Shown: positions 8,863 to 18,227 of the stretch, one piece after another
Layout: every line of letters begins with the position of its first letter
Numbering within the stretch: the first letter of the stretch is position 1
Origin: Vallitalea maricola
Lineage (GTDB): Bacteria; Bacillota; Clostridia; Lachnospirales; Vallitaleaceae
Assembly (NCBI RefSeq): GCF_036985595.1
Contig: NZ_BTPU01000017.1
Location: 1-62,876 of the forward strand
Length of the DNA stretch: 62,876 nucleotides
Reading direction: 5' to 3'
Translations under genes and position numbers: made by a program
The notes under the pieces: generated by a model
What the model was told of the DNA's origin: nothing
The model's database searches: none
What the model saw: only the letters and a program-made list of their open reading frames with translations

Positions 8863-9693
8863 ATGCATACTATGTGGAAAGGGTCAATTAGTTTTGGCTT
8901 AGTTAATATACCAATCAAAATGTTTGCGGCTACTGAAAATAAAGATGTTAGATTTCGATATATTCATAAGGAGTGCAATACTCCTATTAAATATAAAAAA
9001 ATTTGTCCCACATGTAACAAAGAGATTGCAGAAGAAGATATAGTAAAAGGATTTGAATATGAACCAGGTCATTTTGTAATTATAAGTGATGAAGATTTGA
9101 ATTCTGTTAAAAATGAAATCAACAGTAAATCCATTGAAATAGTTGATTTTGTAAAACTTTCGGAGATAGATCCAATATATTTCAATAAAACATATTACCT
9201 TGCTCCACAAGATATAGTGGGAAAGGCTTATAAACTCCTTAGAAAAGCTATGGAAGAAACAGGGAAAATAGCTATTGCAACTATAACTATTAGAAATAAA
9301 CAATCTTTAGCGGCTCTTAGAGTATACAAGAACGTACTTGTAATGGAAACTATATTCTATCCAGATGAAGTACGTCCCATTAGTCAGGTACCAGGTTTAC
9401 CAGAAGATGAGCAAGTTGATGAAAAAGAACTTAATATAGCTAACCAGTTGATTGATAATCTAACAGCTAAGTTTGAACCAAATAAATACAAAGATGATTA
9501 TAGAGAAGCTATGATTGAATTAATTAACAAGAAAATCTCCGGCAAAGAAATAAAAGTAACCAAAGAAGCTCCAGAGAGAAACGTAATAGATCTGATGGAA
9601 GCACTGCAAGCTAGTTTAAAAGAGACTAAGACTGGGAAAGTTAAACCACCTACAAAGAAGAAAAAAACTACAGCAAAGAAACAGACAAGTTAG
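8863..9693 (+). CDS. ku: Ku-type DNA end-binding protein
   Basis: The 276-aa protein is a bacterial Ku: it opens MHTMWKGSISFGLVNIP and contains RYIHKEC, YEPGHFVIISDEDL, YYLAPQD and PDEVRP, all typical of the DNA-encircling beta-barrel core. Homodimeric Ku binds double-strand ends and recruits LigD in nonhomologous end joining. A CPTC pair sits near residue 50, and the C-terminal 30 residues are a Lys/Thr-rich basic tail of the sort that aids DNA binding. A ligase and a polymerase gene follow directly, giving a complete NHEJ operon. Confidence 0.97.
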   Translation: MHTMWKGSISFGLVNIPIKMFAATENKDVRFRYIHKECNTPIKYKKICPTCNKEIAEEDIVKGFEYEPGHFVIISDEDLNSVKNEINSKSIEIVDFVKLSEIDPIYFNKTYYLAPQDIVGKAYKLLRKAMEETGKIAIATITIRNKQSLAALRVYKNVLVMETIFYPDEVRPISQVPGLPEDEQVDEKELNIANQLIDNLTAKFEPNKYKDDYREAMIELINKKISGKEIKVTKEAPERNVIDLMEALQASLKETKTGKVKPPTKKKKTTAKKQTS

Positions 9694-9711
9694 TTAGAGA
9701 GGTTTTTGATT

Positions 9712-10656
9712 ATGGAATTAATAAAACCCATGGAACCTATTTTATCTACAGAAATAATTGAGGATGATGACTTCATACATCAAATAAAATGGGATGGTAT
9801 TAGAGGTATTACGTATATAGACAGTGGTGCTTACAAGGTTTTTACTAAGAATGGTAATGAAAGAACAGATTATTATCCTGAATTAAATGATATAAATCAA
9901 CTTTTTAATGGTAAAAGAGGCATTATTGATGGTGAAATCATAGTTCTTGATGATAATTTACGCCCAACTTTTAATTATATACTTAATAGAGAAAGAGTAA
10001 GAAATCAGACTAAGATAAAATATTATGCAGATAAATATCCAATAAAATATATAGTTTTTGATATATTATTCTTAGATGGTAAAGACTTAAGAAGTCATCC
10101 CTTAGAAGATAGAATAGAGATTCTCCATAGAACATTAAGTAAAAGTAGTATAATAACGATAACGGATTCATTTGATGATGGAGAAAAATTATATAAATTG
10201 ATGGAAGAGAAAAATTATGAAGGTATAGTATCCAAAAATATAAAGAGTAAATATATAGCTGGTAAAAAACATGATATGTGGTATAAAACTAAAATATTCA
10301 AAAAGATGTTGACAGCTATTGGCGGTATACAATTAGGTAATGGTAAGATAAAATCTCTATTATTGGGGATATATAGTGAAGGAAATATTTTTTATATTGG
10401 TAATGCGAGCATAGGACTCAAGGAATCTGATCTTAACTTGCTAAAAGAATACATGAGCGTAATCAGTATGGATAAAAGTCCATTCACTAATATAGATAAA
10501 GCTAAAAATGTTATATGGATAAAACCTATTTTAACTTGTTGGGTCAGTTTTTTAGAGTGGACAAATACCAACTCTTTACGGCATCCAAAGATAATAGGGT
10601 TTAGTTCAAAAAAAGCTACAGAAGCTATTGGAGAGGAGTATACCTATCGTGGATAA
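9712..10656 (+). CDS. ligD: ATP-dependent DNA ligase of the NHEJ (LigD ligase-domain) type
   Basis: The 314-aa protein matches the ligase module of LigD: MELIKPMEPIL, the adenylation motif KWDGIRG, IIDGEIIVLD (motif III), FDILFLDGKDL, NYEGIVSKN (motif IV) and WYKTKIF (motif V), then an OB-fold. It seals nicks with ATP during end joining. The ATG at 9712 is preferred over an upstream TTG because GAGAGG lies 9 nt before it. In Mycobacterium and Bacillus LigD the ligase and polymerase modules are fused; here they are adjacent overlapping genes. No 3'-phosphoesterase module is seen. Confidence 0.93.
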   Translation: MELIKPMEPILSTEIIEDDDFIHQIKWDGIRGITYIDSGAYKVFTKNGNERTDYYPELNDINQLFNGKRGIIDGEIIVLDDNLRPTFNYILNRERVRNQTKIKYYADKYPIKYIVFDILFLDGKDLRSHPLEDRIEILHRTLSKSSIITITDSFDDGEKLYKLMEEKNYEGIVSKNIKSKYIAGKKHDMWYKTKIFKKMLTAIGGIQLGNGKIKSLLLGIYSEGNIFYIGNASIGLKESDLNLLKEYMSVISMDKSPFTNIDKAKNVIWIKPILTCWVSFLEWTNTNSLRHPKIIGFSSKKATEAIGEEYTYRG

Positions 10657-11542
10657 AATAATTATGGTAGACAATAATAAAATAAAAATATCAAATCCAC
10701 ATAAAATATTATGGCCAGAGCTTGGTATAACAAAAGTGGACTATCTGAAATACTTAATATATATAACACCATATATTATAAAACATGCAAAAGATAGATT
10801 TCTGACTACTATCAGATATCCAGACGGTTATGATAAAAAATTCTTCTATCAGAAAAAAGTTCCAAGTTATGCTCCAGAATTTGTTGACTCGGCTAGATGG
10901 AAAGATGGAAGTGAGTATATCAATCTTAATAAACAAGCTACTCTTGTATGGCTTGGCAATTTAGCTTCACTTGAATTTCATACAACCTTCAACAGAATAC
11001 AAAAACCTTTTTCACCTACTAATCTAGTATTTGACCTTGATCCATCAGAAGGACAAGTTTTTGAACAGGTTATTGAAGTAGCTTTGAAAGTATATGATAC
11101 TCTAAATAAGCTTAAAATTACCAGTTATGTAAAAACTTCTGGCGCAACTGGATTACAGATATATATACCTATTGGGGAAAAGTATGATTACAACGAGGCT
11201 AGGCAGATCAGTAAATTTTTCGCTGAGTATTTTGCAAATAAATACCCACATATCATAACTATAGAAAGACTAAAAGAAAAAAGAGGTAAAAAATTATATT
11301 TTGATTATCTACAGATGTGGGAGGGGAAGAGTATTATTACACCTTATTCCCCAAGAGCTACGAAGTATGCTTCTGTTTCAATGCCAGTGAAGTGGGAAGA
11401 AGTAAAAGCAGGTATTAAGCCACAAGATTTTACTATATTCAATGCCTTGGATAGGATAAAAAGGGTAGGGGATATTTTTGAACCTCTGCTAGATAATAGA
11501 AATGTTGAAAGCTTTAGCTCCATACTTCAACAAATAAAATAA
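10649..11542 (+). CDS. NHEJ primase-polymerase (LigD polymerase-domain) protein
   Basis: The protein of about 297 aa is the archaeo-eukaryotic primase-type polymerase domain of LigD: NPHKILWPELGITKVDYL, FDLDPSEG with the catalytic acidic pair, KTSGATGLQIYIP and YFDYLQ. It adds nucleotides or ribonucleotides at broken ends. GTG at 10649 is chosen because GGAGAGGAG lies 10 nt upstream; an ATG at 10664 is an alternative. The start overlaps the ligase stop by 8 bp, implying coupled synthesis. Ku, ligase and polymerase in three genes form a split LigD system. Confidence 0.93.
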   Translation: MDKIIMVDNNKIKISNPHKILWPELGITKVDYLKYLIYITPYIIKHAKDRFLTTIRYPDGYDKKFFYQKKVPSYAPEFVDSARWKDGSEYINLNKQATLVWLGNLASLEFHTTFNRIQKPFSPTNLVFDLDPSEGQVFEQVIEVALKVYDTLNKLKITSYVKTSGATGLQIYIPIGEKYDYNEARQISKFFAEYFANKYPHIITIERLKEKRGKKLYFDYLQMWEGKSIITPYSPRATKYASVSMPVKWEEVKAGIKPQDFTIFNALDRIKRVGDIFEPLLDNRNVESFSSILQQIK

Positions 11543-11754
11543 AAGAGCAATAATAATAATTATAGAAGACTATAACAATTTGTTTACAATATGAAAGTTA
11601 ATTGATATAATTAACCTAGTTAAATTTAGCATATTGCTATGATGGATAAACAATTTTTAGTTGAATAATTGCGATTTAATAACTTAATAACGTAATAGAA
11701 CGAGGAAAATAGAATTTTCCTATATTGACAAAATATAATTTAGGGGCAATTATA

Positions 11755-13002
11755 ATGAATAACATTAGTATTACAGATATCATAGAACAGGAAAGTATTG
11801 ATATATTAATGCAAGTCATTTTATCACCTCATGAGGATTTTGCTGTTGGTATTGAAGCTCTGGCAAGAGGAGTTGATCCTAACACTAATACAAGTGTTAA
11901 TCCTAATGAATTATTTCGACAAGCGAGAATATGCGGACTCACTGTTGAATTAGATAAATTATGTGTAAGAAAAGCAATACAAGAATTTACACATATATAT
12001 AATAAAAATAAAAGTACTTTATTATTTATAAATATTGAAGATAGCTTTATATCTTATTCAATTACTTATGATTATTTGACCCAGTGTGCAGATGAATATA
12101 ATATTCCATATGAAAACATTGCAATAGATTTATGTGATTTTGATTTATACTCAGTAAAAGAGATAGAGCTTTTTATTGAAAAATATAGAGCAAAAGGCTT
12201 TTACATGAGTATTGATGATATGGGTAAAGATTATTATAATCTTGATAAGATATTATTGATTAATCCAGATATTATTAAAATCAATACTTTTTTACTTCAA
12301 AGTCTGGAAAGTGAACAGTATAGAAAATACTTATTGAAATTCATATCTTCCATAGCACATGAGATGGGAATGGTTGTAGTCGCAAAAGGTATAGAAAACG
12401 ACAAAGACCTGGATTTTTTTATTGAATGTGGAGCTCAGTTTGTTCAAGGCTATTATATAGCTAGACCCAGTAAATTATCTTCGAGTAAAATTGATAATAT
12501 AATACATAATTTTAAACGAAAAGATAGTATGGAAGAATATTATTTCAAAAATAAAGTTGATAGTAATAGAAGTACCATGATAAACATTATAAATTTTATG
12601 AATAATATAAAAGAACAAATTGACGGTGTTGATATCGGGCATGAGGAAGATAATTTCAAACAAATATTTGATGAGTATTCTTATGTTGAGAATTGCTGGA
12701 TACTGGATATGAAAGGTATTCAGGTTAGTGATGCCTATATTAATAAAGATAATTTTAGAACAAGAAATTCTTCAATATTTAATATTTCCAAAAAATCTAT
12801 GGATTTCTCTAAAAAGGAGATTTATGAAAGGTTAGTTAATACAATCTTAGATGTTTGGATAACAAAACCATTTCATTCACTACTGACTAACAACATATGT
12901 TTAGGAGTTTCCAAGTACATAGTAGATTCAAAAGGTGAACAATATATATTATGCCTTAATATCAACATTAATAGGTTTAATATGGTTAGAGATTCAGTTT
13001 GA
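11755..13002 (+). CDS. Degenerate EAL-domain protein with YkuI-like C-terminal domain
   Basis: The 415-aa protein has an N-terminal EAL domain (about 1-245) and a C-terminal PAS/cache-like region resembling the YkuI C-terminal domain (about 270-410; CWILDMKGIQVSD). EAL domains hydrolyse c-di-GMP with several acidic metal ligands. Here E34 of the EAL motif, N93, D154/D155, K175 and Q231 are kept, but the usual Glu of the ExTE motif is Asp (IDLCD), the Asp after K175 is Asn (IKINT) and the Glu of the AEGVE motif is Lys (VAKGIE). It is therefore more likely a c-di-GMP receptor than an active phosphodiesterase (inference). The ATG at 11755 is used rather than a TTG 30 bp upstream. Confidence 0.85.
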   Translation: MNNISITDIIEQESIDILMQVILSPHEDFAVGIEALARGVDPNTNTSVNPNELFRQARICGLTVELDKLCVRKAIQEFTHIYNKNKSTLLFINIEDSFISYSITYDYLTQCADEYNIPYENIAIDLCDFDLYSVKEIELFIEKYRAKGFYMSIDDMGKDYYNLDKILLINPDIIKINTFLLQSLESEQYRKYLLKFISSIAHEMGMVVVAKGIENDKDLDFFIECGAQFVQGYYIARPSKLSSSKIDNIIHNFKRKDSMEEYYFKNKVDSNRSTMINIINFMNNIKEQIDGVDIGHEEDNFKQIFDEYSYVENCWILDMKGIQVSDAYINKDNFRTRNSSIFNISKKSMDFSKKEIYERLVNTILDVWITKPFHSLLTNNICLGVSKYIVDSKGEQYILCLNININRFNMVRDSV

Positions 13003-13135
13003 CAAGAAATATTATATTATATGATAAAATTGGATATATCTAGTTGACTTATATAAAAACTTAATATAATATTATAGCTAAATGAATTGATATAAATATT
13101 GATAGAACACATCAATAAATAATGGAGGCAGTAAC

Positions 13136-14611
13136 ATGGAAAAAGTTAAAATCAGAACTAGGTTTGCACCTAGTCCAACAGGTAGAATGCATGTTGGTAA
13201 TCTTAGAACAGCTCTATATGCTTATTTAATAGCTAAGCATGAAGATGGAGATTTTTTACTTCGTATAGAAGATACAGATAGAGAACGATATGTGGAGGGT
13301 GCTTTAGAGATTATTTATAATACTCTAAAAAACACTGGGTTAATACATGATGAAGGACCTGACAAAGATGGCGGTGTAGGACCATATGTTCAAAGTGAGA
13401 GACAAGCACAAGGGATATATCTAAAATATGCAAAAGAATTAATAAATAAAGGGGAAGCATACTATTGTTTCTGCGATAAGGAAAGATTAGACGATTTACG
13501 TAACAAGGCAGAAGAAGCAAAAGAAACTTACAGATACGATAAACATTGTTTGAGTCTATCAAAAGAAGAAATAGAAAAAAAACTTGCTGATAATGTACCA
13601 TACATTATTAGACAGAATAACCCTGCTACTGGAAGTACATCATTTAATGATGATATATACGGAACTATCACTGTAGATAATTCAGAGTTGGATGATATGA
13701 TTTTAATAAAGTCAGATGGTTATCCAACATATAATTTTGCTAATGTTATTGACGACCATCTAATGGGAATAACCCATGTTGTAAGAGGTAACGAATATTT
13801 ATCATCTTCACCAAAGTATAATAGATTATATGAAGCATTTGGTTGGAAAGTACCTACTTATGTACATTGTCCTCTTATTACTAATGAAGAACATCAAAAA
13901 TTAAGTAAAAGAAGTGGACATTCATCATATGAAGACCTTATAGAACAAGGTTTCCTTGCCGAAGCAATAGTTAATTTTGTTGCACTTTTAGGATGGAGTC
14001 CCAGATCTAATGAAGAGATATTTACAAAAGAAGAACTTATAAAGGAATTTGATTATAAACATATTAATAAGTCTCCAGCTGTATTTGATATGACAAAGTT
14101 CAAATGGATGAATGGGGAATATATCAAAAAAATGTCAGATGATAAATTCCATGAAATAGCTTTACCTTATATGAAGAAGGTTGTTACAAAAGACTATATT
14201 GATCTTAGAAAGATTAGTCCTTTGATAAAATCAAGAGTAGAAGTATTAACAGATATACCGTCTCATCTTGACTTCTTTGAAGAATTACCAGATTATAATA
14301 TTGATTTGTATAATCATAAAAGAATGAAGACTAATCCGGAAAACTCATTAGAGAATTTGGAAAAGCTTCTTCCAATATTAAAAGAGCAGGAGCAATTTGA
14401 TGTAGATAGCTTACATGAATCTGTAATGGCTTTCGTAAAGGAATTAGGCATCAAGAATGGTCAGATGTTATGGCCTTTGAGAACTGCGTTATCAGGAAAA
14501 GCTATGACACCAGGGGGTGCTTTTGACTTAGCAGATATATTAGGTAAAGAAGAATCTATAAGAAGAATTGAAGCTGGAATAGATAAATTAAAAAAAGAAA
14601 TAAATAGATAG
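13136..14611 (+). CDS. gltX: Glutamyl-tRNA synthetase
   Basis: The 491-aa class I synthetase charges tRNA-Glu (and, where GatCAB is used, tRNA-Gln). It shows FAPSPTGRMHVGNLRTAL with an HVGN form of the HIGH motif, RIEDTDRERY, YHCPLI-type core and KLSKRSG as the KMSKS loop, followed by the helical anticodon-binding region. The ATG at 13136 has GGAGG upstream. A TTGACA hexamer overlapping the stop of the EAL gene (12999-13004) may be its -35. No T-box precedes it. Confidence 0.96.
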   Translation: MEKVKIRTRFAPSPTGRMHVGNLRTALYAYLIAKHEDGDFLLRIEDTDRERYVEGALEIIYNTLKNTGLIHDEGPDKDGGVGPYVQSERQAQGIYLKYAKELINKGEAYYCFCDKERLDDLRNKAEEAKETYRYDKHCLSLSKEEIEKKLADNVPYIIRQNNPATGSTSFNDDIYGTITVDNSELDDMILIKSDGYPTYNFANVIDDHLMGITHVVRGNEYLSSSPKYNRLYEAFGWKVPTYVHCPLITNEEHQKLSKRSGHSSYEDLIEQGFLAEAIVNFVALLGWSPRSNEEIFTKEELIKEFDYKHINKSPAVFDMTKFKWMNGEYIKKMSDDKFHEIALPYMKKVVTKDYIDLRKISPLIKSRVEVLTDIPSHLDFFEELPDYNIDLYNHKRMKTNPENSLENLEKLLPILKEQEQFDVDSLHESVMAFVKELGIKNGQMLWPLRTALSGKAMTPGGAFDLADILGKEESIRRIEAGIDKLKKEINR

Positions 14612-14668
14612 TTTATATATGACACTGTATAAAAATACTAATAAATTAAAAAAAATACATTTTTAATA

Positions 14669-14697
14669 TTGACAAATGAATAAATTGATGATAATAT
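14669..14697 (+). promoter_or_regulatory. Sigma-A promoter of the leucine T-box/leuA unit
   Basis: A perfect TTGACA and TAATAT are separated by 17 bp, just upstream of the T-box leader. Confidence 0.65.
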
Positions 14698-14942
14698 ATT
14701 AAAAAATTGATATGTAAAAAGACTGTGAAAAGGAATAGTAGATATTTGGATTATTACAGAGAGCTATTGGTTGGTGTGAAATAGCATTTGATAAATATTG
14801 AACTCGCCTTGGAGTTGCTCGCTGAAAGTTTAGTAGGAGGAGACGGAACCCAACCGTTAGATTGGCAGGATATCGGTAAATGTTACCTGTATCTATAGGA
14901 TTACAAATTTGTTTTTGTAAAGAGTGGTTTGCGATAAATTAT

Positions 14943-14973
14943 ACCTTTCGTCTCTTTTGACGAAAGGTTTTTT
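14943..14973 (+). terminator. First T-box terminator
   Basis: A 10-bp stem ACCTTTCGTC against GACGAAAGGT with a 6-nt loop is followed by T6. It competes with the first AGAGTGGT antiterminator. Confidence 0.8.
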
Positions 14974-15102
14974 AATTTATATACAACATTTTTTACAGGT
15001 CTATTCATATTAGGCTGCTATTTACAAACATTTTTGTTAATTATCATTTACTATATCCATCTGAGTGTATTTCTACCAAGAAATAAATAAGAGTGGTACC
15101 AC

Positions 15103-15143
15103 GGACCTTCGTCTCTTGAATCAAGAGCTGCAGGTCCTTTTTT
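15103..15143 (+). terminator. Second T-box terminator
   Basis: An outer stem GGACCT/AGGTCC encloses an inner CTCTTG/CAAGAG hairpin and is followed by T6. It follows directly on the AGAGTGGTACCACGG T-box sequence. Confidence 0.8.
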
Positions 15144-15260
15144 ATTCTTATAGAAAAGATTTGCTAATTAAGGAGTAGCCTTTTTTCTTGTCTTATAGGT
15201 AAAAACGTTGAGTAAGTTTAGTTAATTTGACAATAATAATCATTTAGAGGAGGAATTGGA

Positions 15261-16937
15261 ATGAGTTTTAAAAATTATAAAAAATATGAACCTGTAAAAT
15301 TAGATGATCGTAGGTGGCCTTCAAATACAATAAAAAAAGCACCTATTTGGTGTAGTGTTGACTTAAGAGACGGTAATCAATCGCTTCCTATACCCATGAA
15401 TGTTGAGAAGAAAACAAAGATGTTCTATCTATTAAAAGAAATGGGCTTCAAAGAGATTGAAGTTGGTTTTCCTTCAGCTTCAAAAGCTGAATTTGATTTT
15501 ACACGTAAATTGATTGAAGAAAATATGCTAGATGATGATATGACAATTCAAGTTCTTACACAAGCTAGAGAAGAACTTATCAAAAAGACTTTTGAAGCTA
15601 TAGATGGTTGTAAGAGAGCTATTGTACATGTATATAATTCTACATCAACATTACAACGAGAAGTAGTATTCAAAAGAGATAAAGAAGCTATTATTGATAT
15701 AGCGGTAAATGGAGTCAAATTAATAAAAGAATGTGCTAAGAAAAGTAATGTTAAAGAAATTATTCTAGAATATTCACCAGAAAGTTTTACTGGAACAGAA
15801 CTTGATTACGCATTAGAAATATGTGAAGCTGTTATAGAAGCTTGGGAGCCAACAGAAGAAAATAAGATAATCATTAATTTACCTGCAACAGTTGAAATGT
15901 CAATGCCTAATGTCTATGCTGACCAGATTGAATGGTTCTGCAGAAATATTAGCTGTAGAGACAGTGTTATCATAAGTGTCCATACTCACAATGATAGAGG
16001 AACAGGTGTTGCTGCTACTGAACTTGCAATGTTAGCTGGAGCAGACAGGGTTGAAGGTACTTTATTCGGTAATGGTGAAAGAACAGGTAACTTAGATATG
16101 TTGACAGTTGCCATGAATCTATATTCACAAGGAATTGATCCAGAATTGAATATTGATAATATCAACCATATAATTAACGTATATGAAGAGTGTACGTTAC
16201 TAAAAGTACACGAGCGTCATCCTTATGCAGGGGAATTGGTTTATACAGCTTTTTCTGGTTCACATCAAGATGCTATAAAAAAAGGTTTGGATGTCTATAA
16301 TCAAAACGAAAATAAATACTGGGAAGTTCCTTATCTTCCGATTAATCCTTCAGATATAGGTAGAGAGTATGAAGCTATCATCAGAATTAACAGCCAGTCT
16401 GGAAAAGGTGGTATTGCATATATTCTTCAATCAGAATATGGCTACAAATTACCTAAGAAGATGCATCCGGAAGTAGGTAAGTTGATACAAGGTGTAACTG
16501 ATAGAACAGGAAAAGAATTAAATCCTCAAGAAATATTTGATATATTCAATAATGAGTATTTTGTGCAAGATAGCATCTTATCACTAAATAGATTTGAAAG
16601 TATAATTGAAGATAAAGATACTAAGAAAAAAGATGTAAAAGTAACCGTTTCAGCAGAAGTAACTTTTAGAGGTGAAACAAAACAGGTCAAAGGTGTAGGT
16701 AATGGTCCAATTGCAGCGTTTGTAAAAGGTATAAGAGAATTAGATATAGAACCATTCAAATTAGTTGAATATGAAGAACACAGTATGAATGGTGGTGCAG
16801 ACGCTCAAGCAGTTGCTTATATAGGACTTATAAATGAAAAAGATGAAGTGAAATTTGGTATAGGAAAAGATTCAAATATTAATCTAGCTTCTATAAGAGC
16901 TTTGATCAGTGCAATAAATCGTCATATGAAGAACTAA
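15261..16937 (+). CDS. leuA: 2-isopropylmalate synthase (long form)
   Basis: The 558-aa enzyme condenses acetyl-CoA with 2-oxoisovalerate, the committed step of leucine synthesis. The HMGL-like barrel carries SVDLRDGNQSL with metal and base residues, HTHNDRGTG (metal His pair) and GNGERTGNLD; the C-terminal LeuA allosteric domain starts near residue 440. Its opening MSFKNYKKYEPVKL and DRRWPS, and its length, fit the long type seen in actinobacteria and some Clostridia. GGAGGA precedes the ATG. It is a single gene controlled by a leucine T-box; no leuBCD follow. Confidence 0.95.
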   Translation: MSFKNYKKYEPVKLDDRRWPSNTIKKAPIWCSVDLRDGNQSLPIPMNVEKKTKMFYLLKEMGFKEIEVGFPSASKAEFDFTRKLIEENMLDDDMTIQVLTQAREELIKKTFEAIDGCKRAIVHVYNSTSTLQREVVFKRDKEAIIDIAVNGVKLIKECAKKSNVKEIILEYSPESFTGTELDYALEICEAVIEAWEPTEENKIIINLPATVEMSMPNVYADQIEWFCRNISCRDSVIISVHTHNDRGTGVAATELAMLAGADRVEGTLFGNGERTGNLDMLTVAMNLYSQGIDPELNIDNINHIINVYEECTLLKVHERHPYAGELVYTAFSGSHQDAIKKGLDVYNQNENKYWEVPYLPINPSDIGREYEAIIRINSQSGKGGIAYILQSEYGYKLPKKMHPEVGKLIQGVTDRTGKELNPQEIFDIFNNEYFVQDSILSLNRFESIIEDKDTKKKDVKVTVSAEVTFRGETKQVKGVGNGPIAAFVKGIRELDIEPFKLVEYEEHSMNGGADAQAVAYIGLINEKDEVKFGIGKDSNINLASIRALISAINRHMKN

Positions 16938-16943
16938 TATAGT

Positions 16944-16993
16944 AATACCTATAGAGAGAACATTAAAAATGTTTAATCTATAGGTATTTTTTT
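16944..16993 (+). terminator. leuA terminator
   Basis: An 11-bp stem AATACCTATAG against CTATAGGTATT encloses a small inner hairpin and runs into T8. Confidence 0.82.
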
Positions 16994-17069
16994 TGCCTAC
17001 ATAGTCAATATTATTATATGATTGCGATAGCAATAATCCAAGACGTAGTTTTTAAAATCACATATTGAC

Positions 17070-17098
17070 TTGACAATATTATTAAAATGGATTATACT
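17070..17098 (+). promoter_or_regulatory. Sigma-A promoter of the nitronate monooxygenase gene
   Basis: TTGACA and TATACT are separated by 17 bp, about 50 bp upstream of the gene. Confidence 0.65.
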
Positions 17099-17153
17099 TT
17101 GATTATCAAAATATTTGTTTGTCAAATAATATGACTTTAGGAGGATGACTGAA

Positions 17154-18215
17154 TTGAATATACCAAAGCTGAAAATCGGAGATTTGAATATTAAATTACC
17201 TATTATACAAGGTGGTATGGGAATAGGCGTATCAAAGGCTAATTTAGCTTCAGCAGTAGCTAATGAAGGTGGTATTGGAGTTATATCAGGTGTTCAGATT
17301 GGATATACAGAACCAGATTTTTTAACTAATACATTAGAAGCTAATGTGAGAGCTTTGAAGAAAGAGATAAAAAAAGCAAGGAGATTAAGCAAAGATGGTA
17401 TTATTGGTGTTAATTTAATGGTAGCTATGACTAATTATAAAGAATATGTAAAAACAGCAATTAATGAAAAAATTGATATTATTATATCAGGTGCCGGCTT
17501 GCCTATGGAATTACCTAAGATTGTAAAGGGAAGCTCTACCAAAATCATTCCTATTGTATCATCCAGCAAAGCAGCTAGAATCATACTTAAGCAATGGGAA
17601 AAATATAACCGTCTACCAGATGCTATAATAGTAGAAGGAGCTAAGGCTGGTGGACATCTAGGCTTCAAGGCAAAAGACTTAATATCTAATACATGTAAAA
17701 GTTTAGAAGAGATAGTGAAAAATGTTTTAAGTATGGTATCTCCATATGAGGAGAAATATAATAGAAATATACCTGTTATAGCAGCAGGTGGTATTATTGA
17801 TGGAAATGATATAGGGAAAATCTTATCAGAAGGAGCACAAGGTGTTCAAATGGGAACTAGATTTGTTGCTACAAACGAATGTGATGCATGTGATAGTTTC
17901 AAAGAAGCCTACATTAATTCTACAAAAGATGATATATGTCTTATTAAAAGTCCCGTAGGTCTTCCTGGTAGAGCTATTAATAACAATTTTATATGTAAAA
18001 CACAAAAAGGAAAAATACCAATCAAGAAATGTTTTTCCTGTCTTCATACCTGCAATCCAGGAGAAACACCATATTGTATTTCAGAAGCATTAATAAACTC
18101 TGTTCAAGGAAAAGAGGGATTGGTGTTCTCAGGTAGTAGAGCAAATGAAATTAAAGAGATTATATCTGTGAAAGAATTAATGGATAAATTAAAAAATGAA
18201 ATAGATTTGTATTGA
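17154..18215 (+). CDS. Nitronate monooxygenase / FabK-like flavoprotein
   Basis: The product (about 353 aa) is an FMN-dependent TIM-barrel of the 2-nitropropane dioxygenase family: LPIIQGGMGIGVS, GVISGVQIGY, GVNLMVAM, AGLP, EGAKAGGHLG, PVIAAGGIIDG and GVQMGTRF. Members oxidise nitronates or, as FabK, reduce enoyl-ACP; no fatty-acid genes are adjacent, so the first name is used. A four-Cys segment (CFSCLHTC...YC) near residue 295 is common in clostridial homologues. TTG at 17154 is preferred: AGGAGG (17139-17144) abuts an in-frame ATG at 17145 with no spacing but lies 9 nt before the TTG. Confidence 0.88.
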   Translation: MNIPKLKIGDLNIKLPIIQGGMGIGVSKANLASAVANEGGIGVISGVQIGYTEPDFLTNTLEANVRALKKEIKKARRLSKDGIIGVNLMVAMTNYKEYVKTAINEKIDIIISGAGLPMELPKIVKGSSTKIIPIVSSSKAARIILKQWEKYNRLPDAIIVEGAKAGGHLGFKAKDLISNTCKSLEEIVKNVLSMVSPYEEKYNRNIPVIAAGGIIDGNDIGKILSEGAQGVQMGTRFVATNECDACDSFKEAYINSTKDDICLIKSPVGLPGRAINNNFICKTQKGKIPIKKCFSCLHTCNPGETPYCISEALINSVQGKEGLVFSGSRANEIKEIISVKELMDKLKNEIDLY

Positions 18216-18227
18216 CATATAAAATAA

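Larger units (their letters stand above)
14710..15143 (+). promoter_or_regulatory. Leucine T-box leader with two tandem antiterminator/terminator modules
   Basis: The leader upstream of leuA contains the T-box stem I hallmark AGAGAG near 14758 and a specifier loop region GAACTCGCC, where CTC (14803-14805) reads as a leucine codon. A first T-box sequence AGAGTGGT (from about 14921) precedes a terminator at 14943-14973. Unusually, a second T-box sequence AGAGTGGTACCACGG (from about 15090) precedes a second terminator at 15103-15143, with no second stem I in the intervening 120 nt. Both bulges read TGGT, matching the ACCA end of tRNA-Leu. Uncharged tRNA-Leu would permit leuA expression. Confidence 0.85.

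Noticed and set aside
13003..13135. A T-box or other attenuator before gltX
   Set aside because: The 130-bp leader lacks AGAGAG, a TGGN bulge and a terminator hairpin.
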